Positions 43,856 through 57,014 of a stretch of 64,000 nucleotides of DNA are shown piece after piece. How positions within the stretch are numbered: the first letter of the stretch is position 1; each line of letters opens with the position of its first letter. The notes beneath the pieces are model-generated. The model was not told the origin of the DNA. It saw only the letters and a program-made list of their open reading frames with translations, and made no database searches. The stretch is from Chionis minor (taxonomy: Eukaryota > Chordata > Aves > Charadriiformes > Chionididae): NCBI GenBank assembly GCA_013398295.1, contig VZSF01006711.1, forward strand, positions 211,911-275,910. Reading direction: 5' to 3'. Both the position numbers and the translations under genes were made by a program.

Positions 43856-46800
43856 ATAGGGAAAGGATAATAATACCCAAAGGTTTTGCAGGAGAGGTTA
43901 AAAAGGGAGCCAGGCTACAGAGACTGCTGAATAGTGGTTTGCTTGACTGATGTTACAAAGGCAAAAGACAGAAAAATCCTTGGAAAATGCCTCTGAGCAG
44001 CGATTGTTTTCTTAGAAAGCCTTGTGATTAGGCATGAAAGGAGACCTTCCAAGTTTCTAAGATGCATTAAAGATGTTACTAGGAAATAATTAAGCTACAT
44101 GGAATAACTTGAGAGCCACTCTGTCCCCTACCTGACTATCTGTTGAGGTCTCTATGTTGAGGCCAAGTAGTAGGGCTTAGTGGCCCTTGGACCATTTGGA
44201 TGGTCCTGGCTCCCAGCTGCCCTGTACCAGCCTCCCTGAACACTGCCCTGCCTAGACTGGATGGGAAAGGTGAAATGAGCTTTATGTGTTAATAGCATCA
44301 TCCATAGGCACAGGCCTGCCCTGGTAGCACTGACTCCTGGCCTCAGGATCTCTCTAGGACCTCGGGATGCAGCAGAGCTGCTTTCCCTTGCACCAGTTAG
44401 TCACGCTGCACACAGCATAGGGAGCACCCAGGTGTAGGTGGTGGCCAGCGTCTCTGTGCTTCTCCAGGGGTCTCTTGCGTAGACTGAGTATTGCTGAACA
44501 CAGTAACGACAAGACTGGATTAATTCATTCTTAAATCCATTCAGAAGCTGATTGGTATCTTCTCCTGTATCTTTTCTTCTCTTGGTATCTTTTCCATATT
44601 TGCTGCTGAGAACTGGAAGCCAGTGTTTGTTCAAGCAAATATTATATGTGACTGTGTTTCTGGGAGGCTAAAAAAGACAGATTTGGAAGCTTGAAACCCC
44701 ACAATGGTGTCAGTGCTGAATCTGATGTATTTATTAGAGTAAGGCTTTCCTTTTCCTTCCCCCTCACTGCCCGCTCCATGGAGACCTGCTGACCGTGGCT
44801 GGTGCGGAGCAGCTCCACCTGAGAGGCGTGAGCGGCTGCGGGCAGTGACGCCGGAGCTGTGTCCCCCTTGTATGGGAGGGCTGCACTGAGAGCTGGGGCT
44901 TGTGAGCATGGAGGTAGCTGCGTGCACAGGGATACATGGGATTTTTTCACTCCCACTGGCCACCTGATGTGTTCCCTGCAATGAAACCCTGGCTCACATG
45001 GAGGGGATGCGGCAGGGTCAGAGTTATGGCCCTCAGCCAGGCAGCACTGCCGCCTGTGGCACCAGGGTGGCTTCCAGCCCTGGGACAGTGGGTGTCCTTT
45101 CACAGCCTGCCTGATGGCCAGGCACTTCATTTCCCTCTGGATCCCATCGGGACTGAGCCTGGCGCTGTGTTCTCCGTGGCTCAGACCGGAGTGCTAGGAC
45201 AAGAGACGGTGCCAGGGAACTGTTACTGGTGGCAGAGAAGGAACCTCGCTGGCACAGGCGCCTGCATAATCCTTCCCACTGTCCCATACCTGGTCAGCTT
45301 TTAAACCCCACACAGTCAAGCCAGAACTCTGTAAATGGCCTCATTTTTTGGCAAAAGGAATGAGCAATGCAATTGCACTGCACAGCTATAAACTGAATTA
45401 TTGAACCTACAGAAGCCCCATAAAACCAGTGAACTAGCAATTAATATCATTTGATTCCCAATTCTACTCTGGGAAGGTATTAAGCAGGGCACAATCCTGC
45501 TTGGTACAGAAAGCAAGGGGCAGCCTGTTCATGCCATGCAGTCCAAGCTCTGGGATTACACTTGTGACTGCTGCCACTTCTTAAATCTCCAACCTGTTGA
45601 ACCTCCCTTTCTTCTTTCTCCTCCAAGCCGAGTGTCCATATGCTCCTGGAATGTTGTTACCCTTAGCTTCGTCCGTCCCAGATCATGAGAGCTCACACCT
45701 TTCCACCTATTGCTAGAGATGCCTGTGCAGTGCAAGGCTTTACTGAACATGGAGATCATCAGTAATTAGAGTGAGCCTTGGCTGAACCGACGCTGCTCTC
45801 ATGGTCGTGCTATCAAAGAAGTCCTATGGCTGTAGCACCTCCTGTAGCAAGCAGAGGCCCTTAGTTTCGTTTCACACCGTAGCTTCCGACCCTCTCCCTT
45901 TATATTGCTGTGGATCTGCTTGTTCTTGGAGCCTGGGACAGTTAATCTATCTTCTCTTTGGAAAGCCATAATCTCCAGCGTCTAGATAGTTTCTCCATCC
46001 TATCTGTTCCCCAAGCTGGGCTGGACCTTCTCCCAAAGACAAGGGACTCAGCCCTACACAGAATCCTGTGCTGTTGCCACAAGTGCTGTGAGATGCTGGT
46101 GTGAGCACCCAAGTGCCACGTGTCCACTGTCCACCAGCTGGATCCTCCTTATGCTTGTTCCAGCCAGGTACCCAAATACCTCTGCTGTGTGTTTGAGGAA
46201 GCAGCTCTGCATTGCTTCCTCTGCACTCAAATATTCTGCCTCTGGAATGCAACCTAAACCGCTCTATGATCTCCACCAAGAACTGCACTGGGGTGACGGT
46301 CTTTGCCAAGTGTGTTCCTATTAAAGTCAGTTGTGTAGAACCTCGAGTCCTTACACAGTGTCTTCACACTCACAAGTTCAGTGGGCCAAGTGAAAAAAAA
46401 ATAAGGTTTGATACAGAGGATTTTACTTGAGGAGGGGAAAAAAAAGAAGTTTCTATCTGGGATTTGCTGCTAAGGAGATATGTTATGGACCAAAGGAGAT
46501 GTGTAGGTTTCCTGTTTCTGATGTTTTCTTTCATATCTTGAACTCGGTTGAACTGTGTGTATTGTCAAGCATTTCTTTTGTAAATGCATGGATTAATTAG
46601 CTGCAGGACTTAATACATGTCCTGAGAAAAACACTTTGTGCTTTCTGATGCTGCCTTTAATGTAAAGTCTATTTGACAGGAGGTTTTCAGGAACGTTTGC
46701 CTGATGACTCATCTGAAGCACAGGAGGGAGCCTGCATTCCCATTTACCTAGATGGAAAATGATACCTTCTTGTTAGCGTTTGATCAGTTTCTTTGAAAGG

Positions 46801-46856
46801 AAATTTCACCCTTCGAGAAGATCTTAGGTCTTTAGGGCAGGACTTTGTAATCTAAA
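43856..46856. other. Intergenic DNA, no gene recognised
   Basis: No repeat or exon recognised. 44730-45290 is GC-richer with overlapping frames of 84-162 codons on both strands. The rest is AT-moderate with nothing to report. Confidence 0.5.
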
Positions 46857-47408
46857 CTAGGTCCAGCCTTCTTCAAAGTCAGCAGCGATGCTCCCAAGCC
46901 CTGCTGATGGGAGCTGGGCATGGCCCCTTGTGGATTTGTAAAATGCCGGTCCCTGTAGCCTTGTGCTGAGCATGCTGCAGCCTCTGCTGAGCTGCTTGGT
47001 GCTGCTGGACCACTGGCAGGGCTCCCTGGGCACGGGTGAGACAGCTGTCTGACAGCTGACGGTTCTTCCCAGTTCCAGGGGACCTCCTTCTGCATCCTTT
47101 AAGAGCAAAAGTCTGTCCTGCATGTCCCAGGATGACTGCAGGAGGAGAGAAAGCAGGTCCTGGAGGAGCCCTGTGAGGGAAGAGGGAGCTTGTCTTATCT
47201 TTAACCCTGCAGAGGTCCAAGCAGAAGGCAGCGTTGATGCAGAGAAGCAGATCAATGTCCTTCCCACATTGGAATGTGATGGAAAGGAGGACCAGGCAAT
47301 CCTCGACAGAACCTGCTGAGAGCTTGGGGTGCAATTGGGCCACCTGGGACCGATGCAGCGATGGAGGGGCTCTTCATCCCCATCTTGTTCACTCCAGATC
47401 ATAATGGC
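46857..47408 (-). other. Open segment with an acceptor-like boundary, unproven exon
   Basis: On the minus strand, CTATTTTCTTTCAG is followed by GCCATTATGATCTGG, giving a plausible acceptor with exon start at 47408. A 181-codon frame (46857-47402) begins at the ATG just inside, and a second frame (46879-47343, 154 codons) overlaps it. Two long frames on the same strand argue for local composition rather than selection. The second includes a Gln-rich stretch (VVQQHQAAQQRLQHAQHK). No domain is recognised and no strong donor was found. Confidence 0.15.
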
Positions 47409-47666
47409 CTGAAAGAAAATAGCAGGGAACTCCTTGGTTATTCTGCTTTGTGCTGGGAAATATCATGAGGCACCTGGAGCGTCAGCAGGCTGTCTCTGCT
47501 GGGTGTGATCGGCAGTCAGGACTGATGTCCAGTCTTGGCGACTTGTTATTCCAAGGTCCCAGAGTCACCAAGAAGATGAAGCCCATTTCAGCACAAGTAG
47601 CTCAGGGATGCTTAGCACTGGTTTACATGAAGAAAATTAGCTTCATCATCAGGAGAGCGAGAAAAC

Positions 47667-47702
47667 TTTCTCTTTTTTCTTTTTTTTCTTTTTTTTTTTT
47701 TT
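47667..47702. repeat. Poly-pyrimidine (T-rich) tract
   Basis: About 36 bases of T interrupted by a few C residues, followed by AATGAAAG. It has the look of an old reversed poly-A tail or simple repeat. No retrocopy could be recognised beside it. Confidence 0.8.
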
Positions 47703-50100
47703 AATGAAAGCTGCAAGTCTGAAGCAAAGAATAAAATCCATGGGGATACTCTAAACCCTCAGAATTTGTGGATTGTTTTTTTTTTTTTAACATGCTTGAA
47801 CATTGCGTGTGCCTCTGCAAAATGAACTAAAGGTTTCCATCCAGCTCCTGGTGGAAAAAGTGCTCGCATCCCAACTGGCACTAATTGGCTCCCTTGTTAG
47901 CAGCCTCGGAGAGAAGGCAAGAAGCAAACCGCCATGTAGCCTGAATCTTCCGCAAGCACCAGCAAGACCAGTCCTCCTGCCCCAGCAGCTCGTGTGAGGG
48001 GCTGGGAAGCAGGGGAAGGAAGGAGGTCCTGATGTTTCACCTCTTCCGAGGAACCCAACACCAGACTCCGCTTTCCAGGCCTGCCAACTTAGTATTAAAT
48101 TCTCTTAAATCCTGTTTGTGATGGAAGTGTTACCCTGACAGATTGAGCTATAACATATGCAAGGTAATGTGATAAAAGAATGCAGTCGCGTTACCCGGCG
48201 TTAATGCCGCAAATAGGTACTGCTACCTGCAGCGATGGCTGTCTTGAATGCTAAAGGATCACAACCCTGGGTGCAGCAAATGAGGTATTTTAATGGGGAA
48301 AACCATCATTTTAGGCTCACCTACAGCTGAAGGAAGGGGAAACACATCTGGGAAGTGGTTCTGTGGCAAGTACAGTGGTTCATCTATCAATATTAATAAC
48401 AACGCATAAAACTGTGGCTTGCGTATTATCTCCCAATGAACAGAAGACAGAGACTGAGTTCCATGTAATTTAATTTCAATTAGTGCATTGGAGCTTTTTA
48501 AGGAATGGACTATATATTCTTCTACAGTTACTTGCAGACTATTAAACACAATGCAGAAAAATTATTATGTAAATGAGAATTATCTTATTGGCTTTAGTGT
48601 CTTTCTCCCTCTTCCTTCCCCAGGTAATTGGGTAGGTAGGTGCTGGGAAAAAACAGATGATGGGAAATGTGAATAATGAAATTTCTGCCGCACGCTCTCG
48701 CCTTAGATGCGGAAGCCCCAAATATATGTGTGTGTCAGTTTAATTTAATTTGCTGTTAATTAGCTTAAATAGTAGTCTTACCTTCCTTTGCTTTCACTGC
48801 ATTTCTGTCCAGGCTCTCATTAGGCAGTGTGATAAAGCAGGTGCTTGTTAAAAATACCATAAGTGCCTATTTACATTACAAAGCTATTTCTAGCGCTTGT
48901 GGTAAGGGAAACTGAAGTCTTGTCCCTGGATACAGCTGGTGGGAGAGGGGAAGCAGCACCTTGTTTGCATGTGTTTAAACTCCAGAACACTAATTCCCAA
49001 TACTAATAAGGTCAGAATTTAAAACACAAGGTGCAGAAGCAGCCAATAAATAAGTAGGTGCGTAGCTTTCTCCAAAATGAGATGAAAAGCATAATTTCAG
49101 AGCTCTGCCTGGAGGATTTCAGTGTTCGGTTCCCACTGATTTCCAATGCATGTAAAGGAATGTACCTACACAGGGATATGACGGTCTCCTTTGAATGAAC
49201 ATCATCCAGAAAGGAAGTTCCCAATTGTTTAATTCAGACCAACACCGGAAATGTAAAATCTAGGGTTGATTTTTATCAGCACAGGTAAATCTGGGAGACT
49301 GTAAGCTGTGAGCAGACAGGGAAGAGAAAGAAGAAGTGGGAAAGAGGCGGCAGGGATGGAAAAGGGCACGGAGAAAGAATTCAGCATAGAGTAGTGTGCT
49401 TTCAAATATTGATATGGGAAAGGTATAAATAGAAACAAACGCATGCTTGTGGAGCTAATAAAGGTCTTGTTTACAAGTGAGCAGTGATTCATTAAGAATG
49501 GGAACAAGCACCTGCTCTGAAAAAGGGGGAAATACTTATCGAAAGCGCTGAGAGAGGAGGCGATTTGAGTACAAGTGTGCTCAAGAAAGAGAAAAGTTCA
49601 GCACCTCTCGTCATTCACCGTCAGCGTTTTGTCTGCAGCGTTCCTGCTCCGTGGGCTGAGGCTCACTGGAGAGCAGGCTGCGGCGCGGAGCAGCGGGGAC
49701 GGTACCAGCAGCTCAGGAAGAGGGTATCTGGTTCTCAGTACTTTATTCCAAGCACTATCAAATCCAAGCAAAAGACTCCAAACGCTCAGCTCATTTCTCA
49801 TTTTCAATTCAGTAGCTTTTCCAGTTCCTTCTTTTCATTTTACTTATCTCCAACTAGAGTGAAAAATACAGGCAGGGAGCAGAGTCTAAACTCCCTGGCA
49901 AATATTCCGCTTCCACTTGTGGAGCAGATGTCTCCAGCCACACCTCAGCTCTGCAGGTGTGGAGGATTAGGTTGTGGTGGTGATTATATCCTTCCTTGTC
50001 TTCATCTTCATGGGGACACAGCCCTTTGGATGTGCCCTTGACCCTTCCTTAAGGAGGCAGATACATTCGATGAGGCTGTGACACCTCGATGCTGGTTAAG

Positions 50101-50119
50101 AAGGAAGGAAGGAAGGAAG
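50101..50119. repeat. (AAGG)n microsatellite
   Basis: Four to five AAGG units (AAGGAAGGAAGGAAGGAAG), followed by AAGG-like drift. Short and simple. Confidence 0.85.
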
Positions 50120-52614
50120 AAGGTCAAGCACCCTCCAAGTATGGAGGTGGATATGGAGGGTAGTAAGAAGGAATGGCTGTCTCTCTCCTCTGACCTCCCT
50201 CCAGAAGAGATCTCTGGAGCCTGCCCACTGTCCTCTTGTGGTGGGTATTTCTCTGAGGCTGTGACGGACCCTGCTGAGCAGCACCAGGGCGCTCTCGGCT
50301 GTGCAAACGCAAAAAAGGCATTTTACCAGCCCAGGTCTGTCTTACCAGAGTGAGGAGGAATTGCCAGGGGTGTTATTCAGTGTGGTGGAGCTGTTTTAAT
50401 CACCTCCAAGGGGTGCTTTGCCAGAGCTAATGCCAGTCATCTATCTTCCTCCTTCCTGAACAGAGCTGCTATTCAGTTTTCTCTTTTGCTTGGTAGGAGT
50501 TGGAAAAAACACACAGAAATTGTCCTGGTAGCACCACGCCGTGGTTGCTGCAGGAGCCCATGTGCCACCTGCCCAGGCACTTTCTGCCACTGCAGCGCTG
50601 CTCCTTACATCCCGATACCTGTCACCTGGGAAAGAGGGATTTCTCTTGGGCTTGGTACCAGTGAAAGACAAGCACAGTTCCCTGTTACACTGGGAAATCT
50701 CTTTTTTCCTCCCTGCTGGCAAGCTCTGCCCGGTACAGACTAAGAAAATCATTCAGCTGTGACTCCTGGGAGAGCTATGACTGATCCTGGGAAGGGGTTT
50801 GAAACTGCCTGTTGGCAAACTGGGCTGGTCACCAATTCACCTGTCACCTGATGGGGATAATCAGGCCCCATACCTGGATAGCAGCCTGGAAGCAAGAGCT
50901 TGCTTTCCCTGGGGAATAATTCAGCAATCGGTGGTGGCTGGCACTGCCCTGGGAGCCGGTGTCTGAGGGAGAGGGCTGTCGCCTGATCCCTCATTTCTTC
51001 GTGCACTGGCGGACAAGGAATTCCCCTGTGCTTAGAATTCCAGAATTCCTTCTGCCTGCTTTCTGGCCAGGTTCAGCTGTACCAGCCCACACTGCTTCCA
51101 AACAGCCTTCGAGACGGTTGCAGCAGACGTGTCTGTACCACCGGTTTAGCTTAGGTTTGATCCTGCTCCTGGGACCAGAGCATCAAGCCCTGAAGCTCAT
51201 GCTTAAACTCCTGCTTCAGCTGGAGCTCTGCAGGGGGGGGAGAAGCCCAAGCTTTGATCACGGGAGCTGCATTGACAAGCTGTTGGCAGGGCTTAAAGCA
51301 CTCCAGACCCGTCTCTCTTGGGCTTGCGTTTCCCCTCCTAGTGCAAATGCCCCCAGCCAGGCGAGCACACAGCGGTGGTGGGACTGTCTGCGGCCCCACT
51401 CATCTTCTCCTGGGTTTGCTGGTACCATGGCGGGGTGACCGCCCGTTTCCAGAGAGAGAGGCAGCCCTGGGGAGTCCCTGCCCCAGCGCCTGGCACTGGG
51501 TATTTACACACAGGGTGCAGAGGGCCTCCGACATTCAGCACAAAGCATCCCTGATATCTGTGACACGAGCCATTAGGAGGTGCCGATGTGCTTGGCCTTG
51601 TTATACGCAACCATCGGGGATGGGCTTGTAGGGCAGAAGGAGACCAAGCTGCCCTGGTCTCCCCCAACAGCCCAGCTGTGAGGATAAAGGGTAAAGAGTC
51701 CATTTGTTCTGTCTGCCAATATGATCTGATTTGCTACTCCGTGCTTAGCAGAGAAGCTGTTTCCCCTTGAGCAGTGTTGTGCACTTTGCAGTTACTCCTT
51801 TAAAAAGACTTAGTTATACATTTGCTACATGTTATTTTGAATTCTCTTGAAGATCAAGGACGCTACAAAGCCAGCAAGATAAAATTAGCATCCGAGCTGT
51901 AGCCTTTGCTTGGTGTAAGAAATGCAGATCAGCTTCACTTGCAGTGAATGCTGGAAGGTGAATTTCATTTATGTCTTCCTTTCAGCGGACCCAGTTCTGC
52001 CATCCTTGTTTGCTTTGAGTGCCACCGCAGCCCGTGAGCTATGCCGGCAGTTTTTGTAAGGTTGCTTTGAGTGAAAAGTATCAGATAACAGCGTGAGTGT
52101 TGAATGGGACCTCAAACTGATAAGAAATCAGTTTGTTCAGAATCAGTTCTTCTCTGCTCACAACGCGAACGGTGGGTGTTTCGACAGGGAGTCACGGGGG
52201 AACAGTGAGGCTGGTTTACGTGTCTGCACAGCTCTCAGAAGACCAGTGCCGCATACAGCACCAAACTGGGGGTTTCACAGGCTGTTGGAGGCGAGAGCGT
52301 GTGCGGAGAAGAGCCACTGGAATGACTTAAAGATGGGAGAAGTGCCGTGAGGTGGGGGCTGTGATGGCTGGTCGGTTTGGGCTGCGTCAAGGCCCATGAG
52401 GCACCTGATTGTGGTGGGGGAGTGCTTTCAGAGGGAGAAAGCGGCTGGGACTGATGCCCGTCAGTATAGCAGAGGTAAGATGAACAACCACCGGAGGAAA
52501 CAGGACGCGTGTTTTAAAAGTGAGGTTAACCATCAGGAGGATTGACCAAAGTTCCACCGATGCCTTCTCTTCAAGGCAAATTTCTTAGCTGGGTGCTTTT
52601 CAGGGAGGTAAGTT

Positions 52615-53192
52615 TCATAAAATTGCAGAATATCTTCAGTTGGGAGGGCCCCATGAGGACCATCGAGTTCAACTCCCTCCTGTTCACAAGACTACCTAGA
52701 ACAAAACCATATGACTAAGAGCATCGTCCAGATGCCCCTTGAACTCCGACAGGCTTGGTGCTCTGACCACTTCCCTGGGGAGCCTGTTCCAGGGACCGAC
52801 CACCCTCTCAGTGAAGAACCTTTTCCTAATGTCCGGTCTGAACTTCCCCCTGATGCAGCTCTGTTCCATTTCCTCCTGTTCTATAGCTGGTCACCAGAGA
52901 GAGGAGATCAGCAACCCCCCTCTGCTGCCCCCTTGTCATTTAACCAAGTTTAACCCTGCACAACGTCTCAATATGGCAGTAANTCCAGATGCCCCTTGAA
53001 CTCCGACAGGCTTGGTGCTCTGACCACTTCCCTGGGGAGCCTGTTCCAGGGACCGACCACCCTCTCAGTGAAGAACCTTTTCCTAATGTCCGGTCTGAAC
53101 TTCCCCCTGATGCAGCTCTGTTCCATTTCCTCCTGTTCTATAGCTGGTCACCAGAGAGAGGAGATCAGCAACCCCCCTCTGCTGCCCCCTTG
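52615..53192 (-). mobile_element. CR1 LINE, minus strand, artificially doubled by an assembly duplication
   Basis: A degraded tail (TCATAAAATTGCAGAATATC, then CAGTTGGGAGGGCCCCATGA) leads into TCGAGTTCAACTCCCTCCTG, GGGAGCCTGTTCCAGGGACC and GAGAGGAGATCAGCAACCCC. CR1 similarity ends at CTGCTGCCCCCTTG (52935 in copy 1, 53192 in copy 2). The single N at 52983 separates two identical 256-bp blocks; without the second copy the element is an ordinary ~320-bp truncated CR1 at 52615-52935. Confidence 0.9.
52727..52982 (+). repeat. Exact 256-bp direct duplication, copy 1 (probable assembly artefact)
   Basis: Runs from TCCAGATGCCCCTTGAACTC to AATATGGCAGTAA. About 209 bp are CR1 and the last ~47 bp are unique flank (TCATTTAACCAAGTTTAACC onward). 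The identity continues across the repeat edge into unique DNA, which rules out two independent CR1 insertions. Confidence 0.9.
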
Positions 53193-53239
53193 TCATTTAA
53201 CCAAGTTTAACCCTGCACAACGTCTCAATATGGCAGTAA
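52984..53239 (+). repeat. Exact 256-bp direct duplication, copy 2 (probable assembly artefact)
   Basis: Base-for-base repeat of 52727-52982, directly after N52983. Unique sequence resumes at CTGAGCAAATTCCC. Confidence 0.9.
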
Positions 53240-56200
53240 CTGAGCAAATTCCCATTTCATGTACCAGACATCAAATGAGATAATGCATGACCTCCTCTAT
53301 TTTTAACATGTCCAAGCCTCTGGCTTTCAGACTCAGTAAGTCAGGTCACTCTGAGGGCAGGTTCTCCACCGAGTCAAGGGTAGGAACAAACCAAAGGCTC
53401 CCACCCTCTTTTCTCATCACCTCTGGGGACACTGCTCACACCGTGCACCCAGCCCTCCCTGCATCGCCAGCACAGGCTTGAGCCCATACTCAAGTCCAAC
53501 CTTGCTTCATGGCTGCAAACTAGTGCTGGACTAACTTTAGGACAGAAGGCCAGGCCTGTGTCCCCCAGCCCAGCACCGCTCTGCCACAAACCGTCCCCTT
53601 CCTTGCATTCATGTGCAGGGCTGGACCAGACTGGGCCAAGACATGCTGGGCAGAATTTCAAAGTTTAGGTCCTTAATTTTTTTCCTTTGGCCACCACTTG
53701 AGCCTTCACCTAATCTATCCTCCTATGAATTTGCTGATGATGTACCCTGTTATCTGTTTGAAAACAGGCCTAAAATTGCCAGCCTTCACAACATTGCCTT
53801 GGCCCCATTAGGTCTCACAGATGAAGCACTATCTTCTCAACCCAGACGAGGAGGTGAGTGGAGGTGCATCTGGGTGATGGAGACCCCAGCTGATCCCTTG
53901 GGCTCCACAGCCTCTCTGTCAGGAGTTAGCGAATTGACCCCAGAAGCAAAGGTTGTGCCTGAATCTGGTACATCCTTATCTTTTATTCATGGTGGGTCAT
54001 CCATGGTGACAAAGAGTCAAAGGAGGAGGAGAGATTAGAACAGCAGCAGAACTGCCTGGAGGTGCAGGTGTGATCTCTGAAGGGACAGTCAGGGTTAAGA
54101 AACCCATTCTCAAAACTGGCAAATGACTGTAGATGCTTTATGTTTACAGATTCTTCATCCAGAAGCTGAGGAGACCCATATTTCCAATGAATTAATCCCC
54201 ACTGAAATAAGGGCTGCATTTTCTGTCTCTTTATTTGCAGTTGTTTCAGAACAGTTCTGAGGTTTTCCACACTTTGAGACCATTTACTGAGTAAGATCTA
54301 AGTTGGGTTGTCAGTAAGCATCAACGGGTGTCAGTCCCTTGATCTTCATTGATTTATATCAATTTATGCCAACGCAGGATTATTCTTTCAAGAAAGTGGC
54401 TATGAACACCCAAGCTTTAAAGCCGAACTTGTTTTAATTGGACTCGTAGGTAAAGTGTTTCATGTTTCCAAAGTAGGATGAACTGAAAGACGCTTTCACA
54501 AAGTTACGGATCCACGTTTAAAAGTAGGTGTTTCTGGGAATATTGCTGTCATTTAGCTAGTGTATTTACAGCAAGACAGCAAGAAGCAGTGCAAATGGAG
54601 TCCATCTGGAACGGCTGGCACTAGCATCCATTCTACAACAGCAACCGGCCAGATCGGGACACTTAAATAAGATCATGTAATATGCAACCATTTCTTTGTT
54701 AATGAAGGTAATGTGCATTGAACTGAAGATAGATATGTGCCACAAACGTCCTGGCCCAGACTTCAGAATCTGGGGTTTCCTACCCAGATTTTATTGTTTG
54801 TCCCATCAGAGAAATAAGACTGGCTGTGAATTTTAGCTCTGGAGCCAAATTCTGCAGAATCTGAAGGAGGTGGGAAGCTGGATTCAGGCTGATGTCTGTC
54901 TGCTTTGCTGAGTACAGCACAACACTGTGCCCTCCTTCGGGAAGCCCCAGACTACAGCTGGGAGAAGATGCTCTGCTTGTGAAACAGTCCTGCATTGCCT
55001 CTGGGCACGGGACATTAAAGCATTAAAACCAGGGCCCAGAGGAGCAGAGCAGGATGCTGCTCCTGGCCCAGCAAAGGCTGGGTTTGTAGGACAGGGAACA
55101 GGATAAGCTGTCCTAGCAGGAGGTCACTCTCCCAGCATGGAAGGGACTGGGAGAACTGAGGGACTGCTGCTGCTATTTTAAGGATTTCTGTTGGTACAGT
55201 CAAGTCATTTTATTCCTAGGGAAAAGGATAAAGTCCTTAAGGACCATGGATGTGTGGGATTCCCAATAAGCAGTAGGAGTACCCAGCAAGCTTTCTGCCT
55301 CACTGTTATATGCATATTTATGGTTAATATTCCCAAACAGAAGACAACCAAGGGAGAGGCAAGTCACGGCACCTTCCACCGCACAGGACTTTGGTTTGTG
55401 GAATGCACAGAAAATTAAGGAGCCTACAGTTTTCACAGGTAGTTTGCTTGCTTGCCTTCTCTTCCTCCCTTAAAATCTATTGAATTAACAAAAAATAGTT
55501 TACTCCTTTTGTTTATTCTTGGTAGTCTGGTTCCATCAAAAACCATTCAGTGGTGCACTAAGCACTGAAATGCACATGAAGCAGATAGACCCTGTCCCCA
55601 GAACATCAACAAACACAGGAAATTGAAAAAAAATCCCTCTTGAGATAGCATAAGGGAACAGGGAAATGGTGACGGTTAAAAAGAAAGACGAGGAAGAGCA
55701 GGGATTGTATTTCATCTCTCTAGCATCTGCCTAAAACACCCCTGAAACAGTTTGCTTGGTCCCCAAGTCACTCTGATTTGCAGCTTCTCACTTTTCTTTC
55801 TGCTGTTATTTTACATTTCATTATCTCAGTGTCTTCCGATGAAAATAGTCTTACTCCAACCAGTTACTGGAAGGGTGTTTTTTCTCTGTTGCAAATAGAT
55901 TGTTTCCCTGCTCTTCCTCAGCACACAGCACACGCAGCACACCGCAGCAGCAATACGCCTTTCATTAGGTGGGCCAGGAGTGCTCTGCATCCTCCGTAAT
56001 GGTTTCCTCCTCAGGTGCTGGGATTGACGTGATGGTGATTTCCCTGAGTTCTCCTACCTGTCCTAACACAAAATGCATCCATGTGGGGGTACATCCACAC
56101 GCTACTTTTCACTGCCTGCTTCCAAGCTGATGTGGAAGCTGTGGGGAAAAGACGAATGTTATTTGCCAGTTAGGTCTACTAATTACAGGACGTGGGTTTT

Positions 56201-57014
56201 GGAGGAAAAAAAAAAAATTGTTTTCACTTGCAGTCTTTCCAATCTGTTTCGAATTAGGAGACACTCAGGATTAGAAAGTGTTTTCTCATTAGAACAAATG
56301 TCACAGATTTAAAAACCTCTTCATTTAAATTCCGCCTAATGTTCTTTGGCTTGAACAAGTGAGCTCTTAATGTCCATTTTAATTAAAGCATTTTGCCAGG
56401 ATTTCAGCTGGGCACGTAATGACAGCAGGTCTCTGAGAAGTGGACGTGGTCCAACCAAGACGGGGAACTCCAGGGTGGGAACTTCAGCAGAAGCTGTATT
56501 TTTTTGGCTTCTTAGGGAAAAGCGCTAAAGGAAGCACAAGTTAAGATCTGTTTAGGAAAACGATCCCACATTTAGAGCGGGCAGAAATACTGCATGGTTC
56601 AGGAGATGCTGGCTGGGGGTTCTGGGTTTTGCAGAGGGTTTTGATCTACGTTTCCCCGAGCCACTATAAATTTTTCTCTTTTTGGTGCTGTAGCAGTTTG
56701 CAAGCCATCAGCACAGGCTCTGGCAGCTGAGCAGTGTTGCTGGCTGCAGGATTTAGCACCCTGCCTCTACTCTCAGATTCCTCCTCTCTCTCATCCACTG
56801 CCCCCCGAATTTCTCATTTCTATTCAGGTAAAAGTGTGGTCCTTCCCTCATCTCCCCAGCCAGCCCCCATGACGCTGGCTTCATTTCCCAGCGCACGCCC
56901 ATGGGAACCGCAAGTGAGAAAGACCTCGTTAGCTCTCTGGGGAAAGAAATCCTCTGAGATGCCGGGTGATTTGGCCAGGGGCTGCACGGCAAGTGTCTGA
57001 TGGGAGAGCAGTAC
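53240..57014. other. Intergenic/intronic DNA; one weak exon candidate
   Basis: Single-copy-looking sequence of mixed composition. 56330-56420 and 54270-54560 are AT-rich. The only exon-like item is 53768-53853, listed separately. Other frames are short and unassigned. Confidence 0.5.
53768..53853 (+). other. Possible internal exon, unproven
   Basis: An 86-bp segment lies between an AG (GTTTGAAAACAG, weak pyrimidine tract) and a consensus-quality donor (GACGAGGAG then GTGAGT). It is open in the frame reading PKIASLHNIALAPLGLTDEAL and onward. The donor is good and the acceptor is poor. I do not recognise the peptide, and an 86-bp open segment occurs easily by chance. Confidence 0.15.

Larger units (their letters stand above)
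47409..52614. other. Intergenic/intronic DNA, no gene recognised
   Basis: Holds a pyrimidine tract (47667-47702), a T13 run (47776-47788) and an AAGG simple repeat (50101-50119). 48720-48900 is AT-rich with homeodomain-type cores (TTAATTAG at 48756-48763). 50900-51700 is GC-moderate, with overlapping frames of up to 159 codons on both strands that I cannot assign. Confidence 0.45.
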
